Below are positions 37,027 to 48,640 of a stretch of 64,000 bases of DNA, piece after piece (the stretch's first letter is position 1; every line of letters begins with the position of its first letter). The stretch lies in assembly GCF_000499845.2 (NCBI RefSeq), contig NC_023751.2, positions 37,685,309-37,749,308 of the forward strand. The letters run 5' to 3'. The stretch is from Phaseolus vulgaris (lineage: Eukaryota > Streptophyta > Magnoliopsida > Fabales > Fabaceae). The translations under genes and the position numbers were made by a program. The notes below the pieces were generated by a model. The model was given only the letters and a program-made list of their open reading frames with translations, was not told the origin of the DNA and made no database searches.

Positions 37027-37862
37027 ATAGTTACATTTACTAAGTATAAGAATATGTACAATAATTTAATTTGATATTGACAATAGTTTGCATGAAATTT
37101 AAATAAATAAAAACATAGTAATATTCTATCATTTGATTGATATTGATGTTCATATAAAATTCATTTATATCGATTTCTCGCATATAAAAGTATTAAAAGA
37201 GTTTCCTAAATATCAATTTCTCGCATATTTAAAAAAAATCTTTATCATATTACGGTTAGATGTTGATAGTAATTAACATTTCAAATCTATTCCTAACATT
37301 CAAATTTAAATATATTAAACATTGTCATTTAGGTCAGAAACTCAGTCAAAACTAAAGATTAATGAATTATTTAAGAATGTTTTGAAACTCATGGTATTTA
37401 AGAGAGTTTTGAAAGACTTTTCCTGAAATTAAAGGAATCATAATTAAAGTCCCAACTTTCAAAAATCATAAGAAGTCATTCATTTTAATTTTTTTTTAAT
37501 ATTTTAAAAATCAAAGTTAAATATTATTAAGTATTCTTTCGAGTATGATTGGTTTTAAATTATTTGAATAAGTGAAAAGTAAAAATAAATAAATGTATAA
37601 AGAAAACCAAAAAAGTTGACTTCGTGTTTGTACTATACCTTATTGTTACCAAGAACTAAGCCAATATATAGATGCAAGAAAGCAAATCCAATGCTTTTGC
37701 TTGACCCCACAAATCTATATCAATAATTTTCTAACATAAATTAGCAACATATTCATATTGTTGCACTTTTAAGTTTTAAAAACGTATTACCCATATCCCG
37801 ATATACACACTTCTTAATGAAAATCATGGTAAAAAAAAATGAAAATCATGTTTATCTTAAAG

Positions 37863-38053
37863 GTTTTTATTCAATAATAAACAATAAATTAAATATGAAT
37901 CAGAATGATTCAATCCTTATATATCTTGTTAATCTTCATAACACATTAGTTAGTATTATTCGACAAAATTACATTATTTAATCAATCTCATACAAATCAA
38001 TAAATAAAAAACCAGTTAAAGTAGAAGAATGTGTAACTCAAAACCAAACAGAA
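37863..38053 (-). mobile_element. Short LINE 3' fragment with 14-bp target-site duplication
   Basis: TGTTTATCTTAAAG occurs at 37849-37862 and 38054-38067. The insert begins GTTTTTATTCAATAATAAAC, the family tail in reverse, followed by ATTCAATCCTTATAT, a decayed form of the CCCAACCCTTATAC block. The corresponding site in copy A (about 32290) has one target copy and no insert. Confidence 0.75.
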
Positions 38054-38349
38054 TGTTTATCTTAAAGTAATTTACCCTAAACTTTTAAAAATTCAATCAT
38101 TAATCATCCTTGTTTTCATCTACAAAAGTTGTACACTAAAACATACTTGTTATTAATTGTAGGATAGTAGGAAAATTACTTTCTACAGATACAACATCAT
38201 AATCCCTGTTGCAGAGATTTGTGCCAACTCCAACAATCAATTTGCTTGTACATAACTTCCAGTACCAAGCTCTCTTATTTCAATACTTGATCTTTAAATA
38301 CATTAAGTAAAATATTTGCACACCTCATATATTTCCCAAAAACAGCAGT

Positions 38350-39186
38350 TTAAAAATTACAGTCTATGAAGAATACAGAATTATTTAGAGAACCTGTAGT
38401 GTATCCACTTGAATTGATAAGGCCTCTGTTGTATTGTTGCTTGATACTGCTGGAGAAACCACTTGGCTTTGCTTTCAAAGATGAATTCGATTCTCCACTT
38501 TTAGCCTTTGCTACGTAACAATGAGAACATGCACTACGTGACCAAATACCAGTTCTACGTGTTTTCACAAGGAGCCAACGCAACTCATCACTGGGGTGGA
38601 TGAAAGGACCCTCCACTTCAACTCTAAAACACTTTTTACTGCGATAAATTTTGGCCTCAACAGAAAGACCAACATCTTTGGTGACATAATAGTGTGCCAT
38701 ATTCACCATATAAGCATGCTCACTGTTAACCTTTTTCTTCATTTCAAGAACAAAAAGACCCTCTCTGAAGGAACAACCAGAAGGAACAATGGTTGTCTCT
38801 ATTGTGTGATCTTGTTTTGCCCTTGTGAACGACATTGTGCCATTACAAGAAATGATGCCACTTATCCCTCCTTGGAGACCAACACGACCAATCCTTGTGA
38901 TATTCAAGGTGAAATCGGTTTTGTTGTCAGCATGGTCGCGTAATCCGAGTTCTATGCTCTCAACACCATTTTTGTCATGGCTTGCCGCCAGACTAAAACG
39001 ACAGTTGTTCTTTTTCTGATCACTTGTATTGTATTGCACACCCCAAACTTCTGTGTGGTCATTTTTGTTATGGCTCATTAAAACTTCAAATGAGTCTCCC
39101 AAACGTACTATGCTACCTGACTCACCCGCATCATAAGAACTACATTCGCTTCCAAGGTTAGTGTGACTACTGTAACCAGTTCCCAT
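38350..39186 (-). CDS. Uncharacterised Met-Gly-Thr family protein, copy B (278 aa)
   Basis: A paralogue of the 32.6-kb gene from the same segmental duplication, in one exon. MGTGYSSH keeps the Gly2/Ser6 myristoylation-like start. Shared blocks: GDSFEVLM, RIGRVGLQGGI, HTIETTIVPSGCSFREGLFV, MVNMAHYYVTKDVGLSVEAK, VEVEGPFIHPSDEL, WSRSACSHCY and the C-terminal GYTTGSLNNS with FFIDCNF. It lacks the segment of about 14 residues before the C-terminal block that copy A has. The final Asn of the ACSHCN motif is Tyr here. A TATATATA at 39281-39288 lies about 95 bp upstream of the start. The frame is intact with no sign of decay, so both copies may be functional. Function unknown. Confidence 0.85.
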   Translation of the reverse strand: MGTGYSSHTNLGSECSSYDAGESGSIVRLGDSFEVLMSHNKNDHTEVWGVQYNTSDQKKNNCRFSLAASHDKNGVESIELGLRDHADNKTDFTLNITRIGRVGLQGGISGIISCNGTMSFTRAKQDHTIETTIVPSGCSFREGLFVLEMKKKVNSEHAYMVNMAHYYVTKDVGLSVEAKIYRSKKCFRVEVEGPFIHPSDELRWLLVKTRRTGIWSRSACSHCYVAKAKSGESNSSLKAKPSGFSSSIKQQYNRGLINSSGYTTGSLNNSVFFIDCNF

Positions 39187-39426
39187 TGTCTATACCAGTA
39201 ACTAAATTTGGACAAAGAAGGTTATAGCAGAGCCATGAGCACTTGGAATCAGTCTCAGTATTTTCATGGCTACATAATTATATATATATGAGATTTTAAG
39301 TACTCGAGAAAAAACAGTAAATAAAACCTTTGAAGTATAAAAATATATTATATATAAAATGAACACTACTTATATTAAAATTAATTTTTTATTAGTAAAT
39401 AATTAAATAAATAAAAATGAGTTTGT

Positions 39427-39801
39427 GATTAGAAGAAAATCGAAATCAATTTTAGAGATAAAAAATAATTAGTTGTTATAATAACTAAATTAGATACTAT
39501 TTTAGAGATTAAAAAAAAATTGGTTTTTCTATATTAATTTTTATTATTGATAAATAGTTTTTAAAATGATATCTAATTAGTAAGTAAGGTTTTTCTACCA
39601 AATTTAGAATCTAAACAATTAGTAGTTAAAACTTGGTAGCTAATTAGATACCAATTTAAGAATTGTTTATCAATAATAGAAATTAATTTAAAAATCAATA
39701 ATTTTTTAGTCTCTAAAAATAGTAAATAATTTAATCAATATAGTAACTAATTATTTTTTTTTATCTAAAATTGGTTTTTATTTAATAATTTTTTAATAGT
39801 G
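39427..39801. mobile_element. CACTA-type MITE copy 5
   Basis: GATTAGAAGAAAATCGAAATC at the left and TTTTTTAATAGTG at the right, with the family interior. It sits about 240 bp upstream of copy B and is absent from copy A. The ends are eroded and no clean duplication is seen. Confidence 0.7.
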
Positions 39802-40099
39802 TAAGAATATTTTTGTAAACAATTAAAAAAAAGTATATTTTTATTTTTTTTACTGTGAGCACTAGCGGCACTATATTTATATATTATAAAATCATAGAAC
39901 CTTTGCTCTAAGTATTATAGAAATATTTATTTTTTAATGAGCAAATCATTATAGAGAATAATATTGGAGAATATGATGGCAATGAAGGCAAGAGGAGCAA
40001 TGAAGGAGAATGGAAGAGTTGGGTTTTTTAAAATGAATATAAACAGAATAAAAACATTTTATAGTGGCTAGGGTATATTAGGAACATATTCATATTGTT

Positions 40100-40407
40100 G
40101 GATATAAGAGTTTTGGAGAGTATATATGCTTTTTTTAATGGAACACTGGAGTCTAAAAGTTATTCGTTCATATCAAAGTTTTATTCTTTTCTATTTTTTT
40201 ATTTTTTTTTACATTTTTCTCATTTAATCTTTAAGTAGTTCATATTTATGTATTTATTATTTTGGACTGTATATTCATTTTTTCTTCAACACTATATAAT
40301 CTAAAAGTTATTCCAAGGTATCAAATATATGGCCTAAGAAGTACATAAATAAAAAAATTATTATTTTCCAATTATATGCTTACTTTTAATCTAACATTTA
40401 ATTAGCT

Positions 40408-40447
<40 letters not shown>

Positions 40448-41085
40448 AGATATATTACAAAATGAATATATTGAACATGTCATACTTATTTTATCAGATC
40501 AATATATAAAAATTATTTGATTTCATAGTTAATTCTTAATTTATGAAAACAAATAAAAAAAAATAATTAAACCGAAAGTCTTGGAGAATTTATTCATTAT
40601 CTAGTGCTGCAACAATGAATAATATATGCTTACTGAAAAGTTCATTTAATAACTCAATAAATTAATATTTTAATTATATTCTTTTTTTAAAGTAAACTTT
40701 TTCTTATAATTTAATGTTTTTTTATTTTTTATTTATTTATTTCTTTTCTAACAAGTTTATATGCAATTTTTTCTCTACAGTTTCTATTTTTCTTCTTAGC
40801 TCTCTTACTTACCCCATTTCGGGTAGAAGGATATTATGGTGTCTTTATTCATATCTGTATTACTTTTTCATCATATTATTTATGATATTTTTTATTCCTT
40901 TGTTTTATTTTTATCCCTCTTTTTTAATATCCACATAAAAAAGTGGGAATGGAGTTGAACGTTTGACAAATAAGTTTCGTATATAACTATTGTTTATCTA
41001 TTGAATTTACTTTGGTTGGTATGAACTTTCTTTAGAAAAAATTTAAGAACTTTTTAATCTACATTTTATAGTGTAATATATGATA
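40100..41085. other. Gene-free AT-rich stretch
   Basis: Contains an (AT)n run at about 40411-40442. A Phe/Ile/Tyr-rich open frame at 40714-40938 is a product of T-rich sequence. Nothing else was recognised. Confidence 0.45.
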
Positions 41086-41087
41086 GT

Positions 41088-41600
41088 AGGTTCCTCTTAA
41101 ATAGCGTGTCCATGTTGGATACACGTATCAGACATTGAGACTCTATGATTTTTTATAGGACACAGTATCGGTGAAATGTACAATTCAAAAAATATTTATT
41201 GTATTTCTGACAATTTTAGCACGACTCTAACACAATTTTAAAAAAGAGAAATACATTAATTTTCTAAAAACTCAAATTTGTTGTATAAATTTTTATTATG
41301 ATTATAAAAATAAGGAACAAATTCTTTTGAACTAGTCATTTATGCTCCAAATTTTTTTTGAAACATAGTGCACATAAATCTTTATTGTCTTTTTTTATCA
41401 GCAATATGAATAAAATAATTAAAGGGGGATACTTTAGGGGTATCCCAACCCGTATACAATTTATAAAATAAATATTTATTGTCTTTATTGTCAATTTATA
41501 TAATTCATAATTATATAATATATAAATTTGTATCCCCATGTCCTACATTTTAAAGATTATACGTATTTCCGTGTCTGTGTTGTATCAATATTTGTGCTAC
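41088..41600 (+). repeat. Dispersed repeat, forward copy (pairs with 48640-49080)
   Basis: GTTGGATACACGTAT, TATCGGTGAAATGT, AACACAATTTTAAAA, then TATAAATTTTTATTATGATT and ATAAAAATAAGGAACAAATT recur in inverted orientation at 48.64-49.08 kb at roughly 80 percent identity by eye. This copy is interrupted by the LINE tail at 41391-41474. Confidence 0.7.
41391..41474 (-). mobile_element. 84-bp LINE 3' tail insertion with 10-bp target-site duplication
   Basis: TTTATTGTCT lies at 41381-41390 and 41475-41484. The insert is the family tail in reverse (ATCAGCAATATGAATAAAAT, then GGGGTATCCCAACCCGTATA). It lies inside the dispersed repeat. Confidence 0.8.
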
Positions 41601-41789
41601 ATAGATAACAACAATTTCATTAGATTTAAATTTATTTTCAATCTCTATAACTTTATTAATATCAAATTTAATTTTATAAAAATTTAATTATAAAAATACA
41701 TGTGTTATTATTGATTATTTATTAATTAGTAGTGCATTATTTGTTGTGTTTGCTTATGTTGAATATTGGTAAAAGAATGTTATATACGA

Positions 41790-42660
41790 AGTGGATCTTT
41801 TTTTTATCGGCACAAAATAAATGAATTAAAAGGAGACACTTAAAAGGTGTCTCAACCCTTATACAAACACTCTGTTGCTAATCACCATAGAGAGTAAACA
41901 AATAACTCTCTTGAAGGTGCATAAAAGGTAGGGATTGAGAGTAGTGAGGCCAACTCTACTTGGAAAGGGGAAATTTGTGAAGATCAATAGCCTAACCTAA
42001 GAGGTTTTGGGCAATAATTGAAATTGGCACAAATTGACAACAATTCACTAAGTATATTAATCTTGCAAATACATGAGTCAAGCCCTCTTATTTATAGTGT
42101 TTAGAGGATTGGAAATTCAAAAGAAAGTGTAGGAAAATTCAAATAAATTCCCTCCCAAAAGTGGAGCCTAAATGAGCACATGAGGAGGGGTGTGTCTAGT
42201 TTGTATGCTCACCCCCTCCATGGGCTTTCTAGACCGGCCTAGGTAAATTTAGAGGTTTTTAGAAATTCTAAGTTTACCTAGGTTGGTGTTTTAGGTGCCA
42301 AATTTTAAGAAAAATTACAAATAAAGTTCCTATGCTAATTTTTGACAAGAAATAAAATGCAACTCTATACTAGAGTTTATGGCATGTAAAATGCGTCATC
42401 TTGGTTCATCTTGACCATAACTCTAGTAAAATGCGTCCCCTTGGTTCATCTTGACCATAACTCTAGTGGTTGACTCCATTTGACATGTTGGTGGCCTTTC
42501 AATAGAGTTGGTGTTGGGGTCTCTTCCATCAGTATTGAACCTTGTAGTCTCCAAAACAAAACTTATAAAACCCATACCAGATATGAACAACCATATGGTT
42601 AAGGAGTGGACTGTACACACTTCTTTCAAACTGAAATCCTCCCACTCTTAACTCACATGT
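41790..42660 (-). mobile_element. LINE tail followed by unresolved LTR-like sequence
   Basis: At 41797-41870 there is another reversed LINE tail (poly-T, ATCGGCACAAAATAAATGAA, GGTGTCTCAACCCTTATAC). It may be the 3' end of the LINE remnant at 42.9-44.0 kb, with other sequence inserted between. The intervening part has a minus-strand TATAAATA (about 42092-42100), a long inverted repeat around CCTAGGTAAATTTAGA/TCTAAGTTTACCTAGG (42238-42290) and a 40-bp direct duplication (42386-42425 and 42426-42465). I cannot assign it to a family. Confidence 0.4.
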
Positions 42661-42899
42661 ACCAGAAAATCGCTATATAATTATGCAGCAGGTTTTGCTC
42701 ATCTCCTCACCATCTCTACCAAACCTATTCTTCCTGCAAAAACTCACCATCCTTCCACACTTCCATTCTACAAAATCTAATCACCAACAACATTACCAAG
42801 GATGACACATTACTACCCCATCTTAAGTACTTCAACAACAACACACCAAGTTGTAACCTACATAACCCCCTATAAACCCCTGACCTTCCACCATTCAAG

Positions 42900-44025
42900 A
42901 TTTAGCAACAACTTTTAATGCAAATGACAGGATTCAATTGCCAATTAGAATAAGCATAATTGAAAGAATGTACCCTGTACTTCATCCATAACCATGACCT
43001 CAATTGAGTCGAATGGAGAGTTTCATCTGCGTCCGCTACCCTTTGCTTAAAGATAATCGAATTTCTTTGCTCCCAAATACCCCTTACAATTGTCGCCCAC
43101 ACCCCTCTCCAAACCTGATTATGCTTGAAACTCAAGAAAGTTAGGTGAAAACTCTCGAAATGGCACTTCAAGTCCTTATGTTGGACGAAGAGTACTCATA
43201 TTCACTTAAGGCAAATAGACCACACTCGTTGTGCAAATGTACATTCTAAAAATAAGTGTTGAGCAGACTCTAATGAAGCTTGATAGAGCACACAACTCAT
43301 CAATCTCACTTCCACTCCTCTTCTTGTAAGATTGGATTTGTTGGCAATCTATACAAGAGAATTCTCCAGGCAGTAATTAACACATTAGGCAGTGCTTTAC
43401 TCTGCCACAACTGATTAAAAACGCCATCACCTGGGCCACTCCCACAATTAGCCAAACATACAAAATTTGATTTAACTGAGAATTCCCCTGAGATATCCTT
43501 TGCCCAAACTACTTTGTCTAATTTCTCCTTATCTAGAGCATCCCTAGATATATAGCTTAGTAATTCAAGTTCTTTTTCAGATTACCAGTCGTACCTTACC
43601 CTCCTCCACCTCAGTCTCCAATGCCACACAAACTCTTCTCACCTACCTACCTCTCCCACTGTCAAAACTTGATCCAATGACAAGGAGTATAGCCTAGGGT
43701 ACATGTTGGCAAGGTTATTTGTACCAACCCAAACATCCTCCCAAAATCTTACTTTATCCCCAGATCCAATTTTCCATCGAATTGCTTTTTGAAACCAGTA
43801 GTCTTCTTCTCCATCTCCATAGACAATACACAGGTCTCTCCACCATCGTGATTGAAATTTCACTGATGTTTGCCTCCAATCCATTTTCATACCGTATTTG
43901 GACATCAAAATGTCTTTCCACTTGCTTTGATTACCACTCACCATCCGCCACCTTCATTTTACTAACAAAGCACTGTTAAAAGCTCTTGTATCTCTAATAC
44001 CCAGCCCCCATCCTCCATAATTAAT
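42900..44025 (-). pseudogene. LINE ORF2 C-terminal remnant
   Basis: Minus-strand reading gives GWGLGIRDTRAFNSALLVK, a stop where Trp is expected, then RWRMVSGNQSKWKDILMSKY with WWRDLCIVYG and a WKIGSGDKVRFWEDVW block. Farther on comes VWRGVWATIVRGIWEQRNSI. These are the region after RT and the C-terminal zinc-binding-associated domain of plant L1-type LINEs. RT itself is missing (5' truncation near 44025). Multiple stops. Confidence 0.75.
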
Positions 44026-44119
44026 AATTCATAATATGGTATCTCTATTCCAGGAACACCTTTTACTTATGGAACACCCTATTCCAAAATTATCTAAAAC
44101 TGTTAAAGGTAAATATTTC

Positions 44120-44262
44120 AAAGAATGTAGGGGTACAAGAAGAAACACTCAGTTATATTTTAGGGTGTTTTTTGGGTTTGAGGGCGTTTGGTCTCATTTT
44201 TGTGAGCAAATTCTCCTTACACCTCAATGTCTCCTTCTTGCACCTCCATATAATTTTTAAAT
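44120..44262. repeat. Boundary-block element related to the 9.3-10.9 kb array
   Basis: GTAGGGGTACAAGAAGAAAC at the left and TCTCCTTCTTGCACCTCCAT at the right form an inverted pair around a spacer of about 100 bp. This matches the block + spacer + block arrangement at 9805-9940 and 10285-10435. Confidence 0.55.
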
Positions 44263-44920
44263 GGAAAATATACCCTTGATAGTATATTTGAGAGTTTTTA
44301 CTTTGTCCGAGTCACTTTTTCTTCATTTTGAACTTTTCCCTTCATTGTGTTGTTGTTTGTGGGTTGTTGTTGGTGTTTATGATTGTAAGTGGTGGCTGTA
44401 AGTGGTGGCCAGAGGTAGTGAAGTCTAGTTGAGATGAGTTTTGTGTGCTTTTATCACTATTTTTTTTGTTTTCATTATATATATTGAATTGTTCATTTCG
44501 TGCACCTTTACAAACCGGTTTGTATATTCCGGTATATTAATATACCGGTTCGTACGTTCTGGTATGTTTCTCAACGGTTAATTAAAGTGAAAAAAAAATT
44601 AAGAATAATAAAGTATGATTAAAAAATTATTGGATTCGTGTTAATTTTCATAAATCATAAAATCCAGTAGAAAAGTATAAATAAAGGTAGATTATATGAT
44701 AAAAGATAATGACTTTCTATCTCAAAATCCAAATAGACATATCAAACACCTCAACTTGATGAATAGATAATTGATGAATAGAAAATAGAAAAACTTGATT
44801 GAAGATATTTGGTTTCACACAAACACAAGAAAAGAAGAATAAGTAGTATGATAGAAGTTTTGGTGAAAAATAAAGATGAAAGTGGGACTAGAGAAGAAAA
44901 CCCCACAGACAACACCTAAT

Positions 44921-45790
44921 CTACTTAAAATCTATTAAGATGACACAATTATTTAGAAAACCATTAGTGTAGCCAGCGGCATTGATAATGCCTGTGAATT
45001 GGTCTCCCACACTTCCGAAGGAAGGAAGACGTTTCAGGATTTCACTTATTTGCTTGTCGCTCAAGGATGAGCCGTTGCCGCTGCTGGCTCCATTGTTGCA
45101 ATGAGAACACGCACCAGGCGACCATACACCACTGCGACATGTTTGTTCAACAACCTTAAACAGATCAGCACCTGGATGTACGAAAGGACCCTCCACTTCA
45201 ACAACAAAACCGTGATCTCTACTGCGACGAACTTTGGCTGCAACAGAAACACCTATTTCATCGCTGATATAGTAGTGCGCCACAGTCACCATGAAAGCAT
45301 CGTGAGAGTATAGCAATTTCTTCTTCTCCAGCACAACAAGACCTCCTTGTTGTGACCAACCGTACGGTGTAACATGCGTCTCTATACAGAGATCTTGCAC
45401 CTCCCTTTCAAACAACATTGGCCTGAAGCTCCCCACACCAGAATAACGAGACGCTGTTATCCCTCCATGCAGACGATCACGTCCAACCCTTTTGATATCC
45501 AAAACCAATTTAACATCATTATCGAATTCATCACTTAGCATAAAACTAATGCTCTTAACACTTTTGTTTTCACGACTTGCCTCCAGTATAAAACGACAAG
45601 TGCGCTTCTTTGTCTCACTTGTTATGTATTGAACACACCAAACATTTGTGTCTTTACCTCCTTTCCAGGTTGCCATGGAAACCTCAAAATTGTCTCCCAT
45701 CTGAGCTTTGGTGCCACTGGAGCTCGCTTGGAAGGTAGTGGATTGGCCTAGTAGGTTGGTTTGTCTAGATCTACTATAAACGGTTCCCAT
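44921..45790 (-). CDS. Uncharacterised Met-Gly-Thr family protein, copy C (289 aa)
   Basis: A single-exon, diverged third member of the family. It starts MGTVYSRSRQ: Gly2, Ser6 and following basic residues fit an N-myristoylation plus basic-patch membrane anchor. Family blocks: GDNFEVSMATWKGG, KRTCRFILEASRENKS, KRVGRDRLHGGI, MVTVAHYYISDEIGVSVAAK, VEVEGPFVHPGADL, WSPGACSHCNNG, and C-terminal INAAGYTNGFLNNCVILIDF. The Cys-Ser-His-Cys motif and the C-terminal Gly-Tyr-Thr...Leu-Asn block are conserved across all three genes, so they are probably structurally important. It lacks nearby flank similarity to copies A and B, so this duplication is older. The frame is intact. Function unknown. Confidence 0.85.
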   Translation of the reverse strand: MGTVYSRSRQTNLLGQSTTFQASSSGTKAQMGDNFEVSMATWKGGKDTNVWCVQYITSETKKRTCRFILEASRENKSVKSISFMLSDEFDNDVKLVLDIKRVGRDRLHGGITASRYSGVGSFRPMLFEREVQDLCIETHVTPYGWSQQGGLVVLEKKKLLYSHDAFMVTVAHYYISDEIGVSVAAKVRRSRDHGFVVEVEGPFVHPGADLFKVVEQTCRSGVWSPGACSHCNNGASSGNGSSLSDKQISEILKRLPSFGSVGDQFTGIINAAGYTNGFLNNCVILIDFK

Positions 45791-46394
45791 TCTATATATC
45801 TGAGTTTGTATATATCACATGAGGAAGGTTTGAGGAAGATTTAGGTTAGACTAGAGCCATAACTGGAATGTGTTCGATTAAATGCGAGTAGGGTTTTGTT
45901 CTGGGACCTTCGATTTGTTCTCACCACCTTCTGCGCACATTTACACACAAAAATGTTATATGAAAATAAAAAAAAACCTTGCTAGATTATTGTTGTTGTG
46001 ACTTCTTTGGTCGATGGGTATGCCAACGCGACGATCAAGAATCTATGTCCAAGAAGATAAGAACGAATAATGAAAATGTATGAGATGCTCTTGAATTATC
46101 ATAATGTTAAACATTAATCTTATTTATAAGGGTGGTATTAATATTGTGAGGAATATAATGTTATGCAAAATCGCTAAATTATCCTTTAATGAGGGTACTT
46201 TCACTTATTTGGAATAAACAAGGAGGAAAAGAGTTTTGGGAGCCAATCTTGAATAAGATAAGTAGGAGACTAAGTACTTGGAATGGACTTTTTTTTCTCT
46301 TTTAAGGGGAGATTGTGTCTTAAGTTTGTTTTTTCAGCCTTATCGTGGTTCTACTTCTCTTTTTATAAAGCTCCGGTGTGTAATAGAATTATTA

Positions 46395-46752
46395 CACTAT
46401 AAGAAAATCGTGAAATAAAAACTAATTTTTAAAAATAAAAAATAATTAGTTATTATAATAATTAAATTAGAGACTAAAAAAAAATTGGTTTCTAAATTAG
46501 TTTATATTATTGTTAAATGGTTTCTAAATTGGTATCTAATTAGCAACCAAGATTTTTGCTACCAAATTTAAAATCTAAATAAGTGGTAGTTAAAACCTTG
46601 ATAGATAATTAGATACCAATTTAGAAATTATTTAACAATAATAGAAACTAATTTAGAAACCAAAATTTTTTAGTCTCTAATTTAGTCACTATAGCAACTA
46701 ATTATTTTTTGTTTCTAAAAATTGGTTTCTATTTCATGATTTTCTTGTAGTG
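46395..46752. mobile_element. CACTA-type MITE copy 6
   Basis: CACTATAAGAAAATCGTGAA to CATGATTTTCTTGTAGTG, with TTA duplicated at 46392-46394 and 46753-46755. Full-length. Confidence 0.9.
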
Positions 46753-46859
46753 TTAGTATTCAGAAGAGGTTTATGTGGACATTGGAAAGAGATCACACAC
46801 TGATATCATAGGTTGGTTGGGAGAATATTTGCAAAGCTATGGAGGATGGAGGATGATAA

Positions 46860-47195
46860 ATCCTATTCCTGGAACACCTGAAATGATAAATTCATAATTC
46901 ATAAAATATGTTATGGAAAATATATTCCAAAAACATTCAAGAAAAGGGCAATGAAGAAGTTGTTTTTAAAAAAAGGGTAAAATAGTCTTTTACAAGAAAG
47001 ATGAGGTGCAGTGAGAAAATTGTTGCAGTACAGGAGGAAACACCCAACATAACCCCAACCACAAAAAGGAAACTAGAGGCCCTCCAAGCCCAAAAAAGAG
47101 TCCACACCAAGATTGATAACAGTCAAAAAGTAATTCCCGCAACCACCCTTTTTCTCCTAAGAACAAGAAAGCCCGGTGATAATAGCAAGTACAAA
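46860..47195. repeat. Second boundary-block element of the palindromic family
   Basis: CCTATTCCTGGAACACCTGA resembles CTATTCCAGGAACACCTTTT at 44047. GATGAGGTGCAGTGAGAAAA and the CCCAAC/CCTCCAAGCCCAAAAAAGAG spacer resemble the spacers at 9.8 and 10.3 kb. More degenerate than the others. Confidence 0.4.
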
Positions 47196-47448
47196 ACATG
47201 ATAACACAAGCATGGATTTGCACCAACCAAACAACTATTCAACTCTATCATTCTCCTTTATAACACATATATATACATTTTTAGTATTTTCTCAAAAATT
47301 TATTAAAAAAATACTACTTTTCCCTTTCAGATTATCTAATGTTTTTACACATACATTAAAAATAACTACAACTATTTTTTAATTTTTTTTCTAAAATAGA
47401 ACTATTGACTATAATAATTATATTAAGTCTAATTAATTTCAATGAGTA

Positions 47449-48002
47449 TATTTGTGGTAGTTGAACAATTAATAGATACACGTATTCAAGATTCATTAAG
47501 ATTGAAGTCATAAGAGCAAATTAGGAAAAAGAATAATGAAAGTAGATATAATTTTCAAAATGAGATAATTTATTTTTGAACAAATTGCAATGATAAAACT
47601 GTAGATGATTTGGTAGGGAAGGAGAACTTTTTATCCTTAAAAAACGTCTTTTATAAATTTCAACAGAAATAATGATTATGCTGTCATGTCCTTAACAATC
47701 ATACGAGATTGTATAAGTAGTAAAAAAAGTTTAAGGGAATTTTTTCTAAAAATATTTCACAATACTTAACAAAATTGACAACTTCTTACTAGCTAGATTA
47801 ATTTAATTAATTTACGAATGATGGTTGTTTTGTTAAAGAGATTAAATCATTTGTAAGGATCAGAATGTTAAAATTGAAAAAAAAAAACTAAAACTAATTA
47901 ATAAAGGAATTAAATATAATTTCCTAAAATCTTATTAAAAAAAATAAAAGAATATGTACTTCAAATTAGTTGAGAAGAATTTAAAAAAAATTAAATAATA
48001 TT
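47449..48002 (+). repeat. Long inverted repeat, left arm (554 bp)
   Basis: The reverse complement matches 57524-58075 nearly base for base; I count fewer than ten differences, including a 2-bp indel in GGATCAGAATG versus GGATCAATG. It starts TATTTGTGGTAGTTGAACAA and ends ATTAAATAATATT. No coding potential. Confidence 0.9.
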
Positions 48003-48640
48003 AATTAAAATTTAAAATATAAAAGATAATTAATCAAAATTATATTTTTTTATGGTATTTAAAATTAATTGAGAAGAATTTTAAAGATTGAATTATATTA
48101 ATTAAGATTTAGAAGATAATTAATAATTAATTAAGACTTATAAATATATTATTCATTCAATATGACTAATATTTATATGAAAAAACTATGCATATAATTA
48201 GAAGAAGAGTTTCGAATTTTTTTTTTTTATCTTGATCGTGAATCGTGATTGTGACTTTTTTTTTTATCAATAAAAAATAAATAAAATGAAACATTTCATA
48301 ATTTCCTAACCGTTATAAAAAAAATAGTTAGAACAAACTTACTCAACACGTGATCTATCTACACAAATTCATCAGATTCTACATGTCAATAAACAAATCC
48401 TTAAATATATATAAAATAGGCCATACAAAAGAATTTAGCAGCTCAAATTATTCCGTGAGTACCCACATAGGTTTTGATCTATCCATAAATCGTATATATT
48501 TCTCACGCCAGTTGTGAAAAAGAGATTCTGATACAATTCTTAATTGCATTTATCTAATTATATCAAGTTTTGTTTGTCGTCCATTTTGCACTAGTGGATA
48601 TTGTTGCTTTCATGACGTTATTATGCTATAAGTCTTAAGC
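48003..48640. other. Gene-free stretch with a decayed LINE tail
   Basis: AT-rich. Around 48258-48330 there is a reversed LINE-like tail (poly-T, ATCAATAAAAAATAAATAAA, TTTCCTAACCGTTATA). The start echoes the end of the inverted-repeat arm (TTGAGAAGAATTTTAAAGATTG) in degenerate form. Confidence 0.4.

Larger units (their letters stand above)
37760..40100. repeat. Segmental duplication, copy B
   Basis: Counterpart of 32200-34700. It carries a LINE-tail insertion at 37863-38053 in the 3' flank and a MITE at about 39427-39801 upstream of the gene; both are absent from copy A. Confidence 0.8.
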
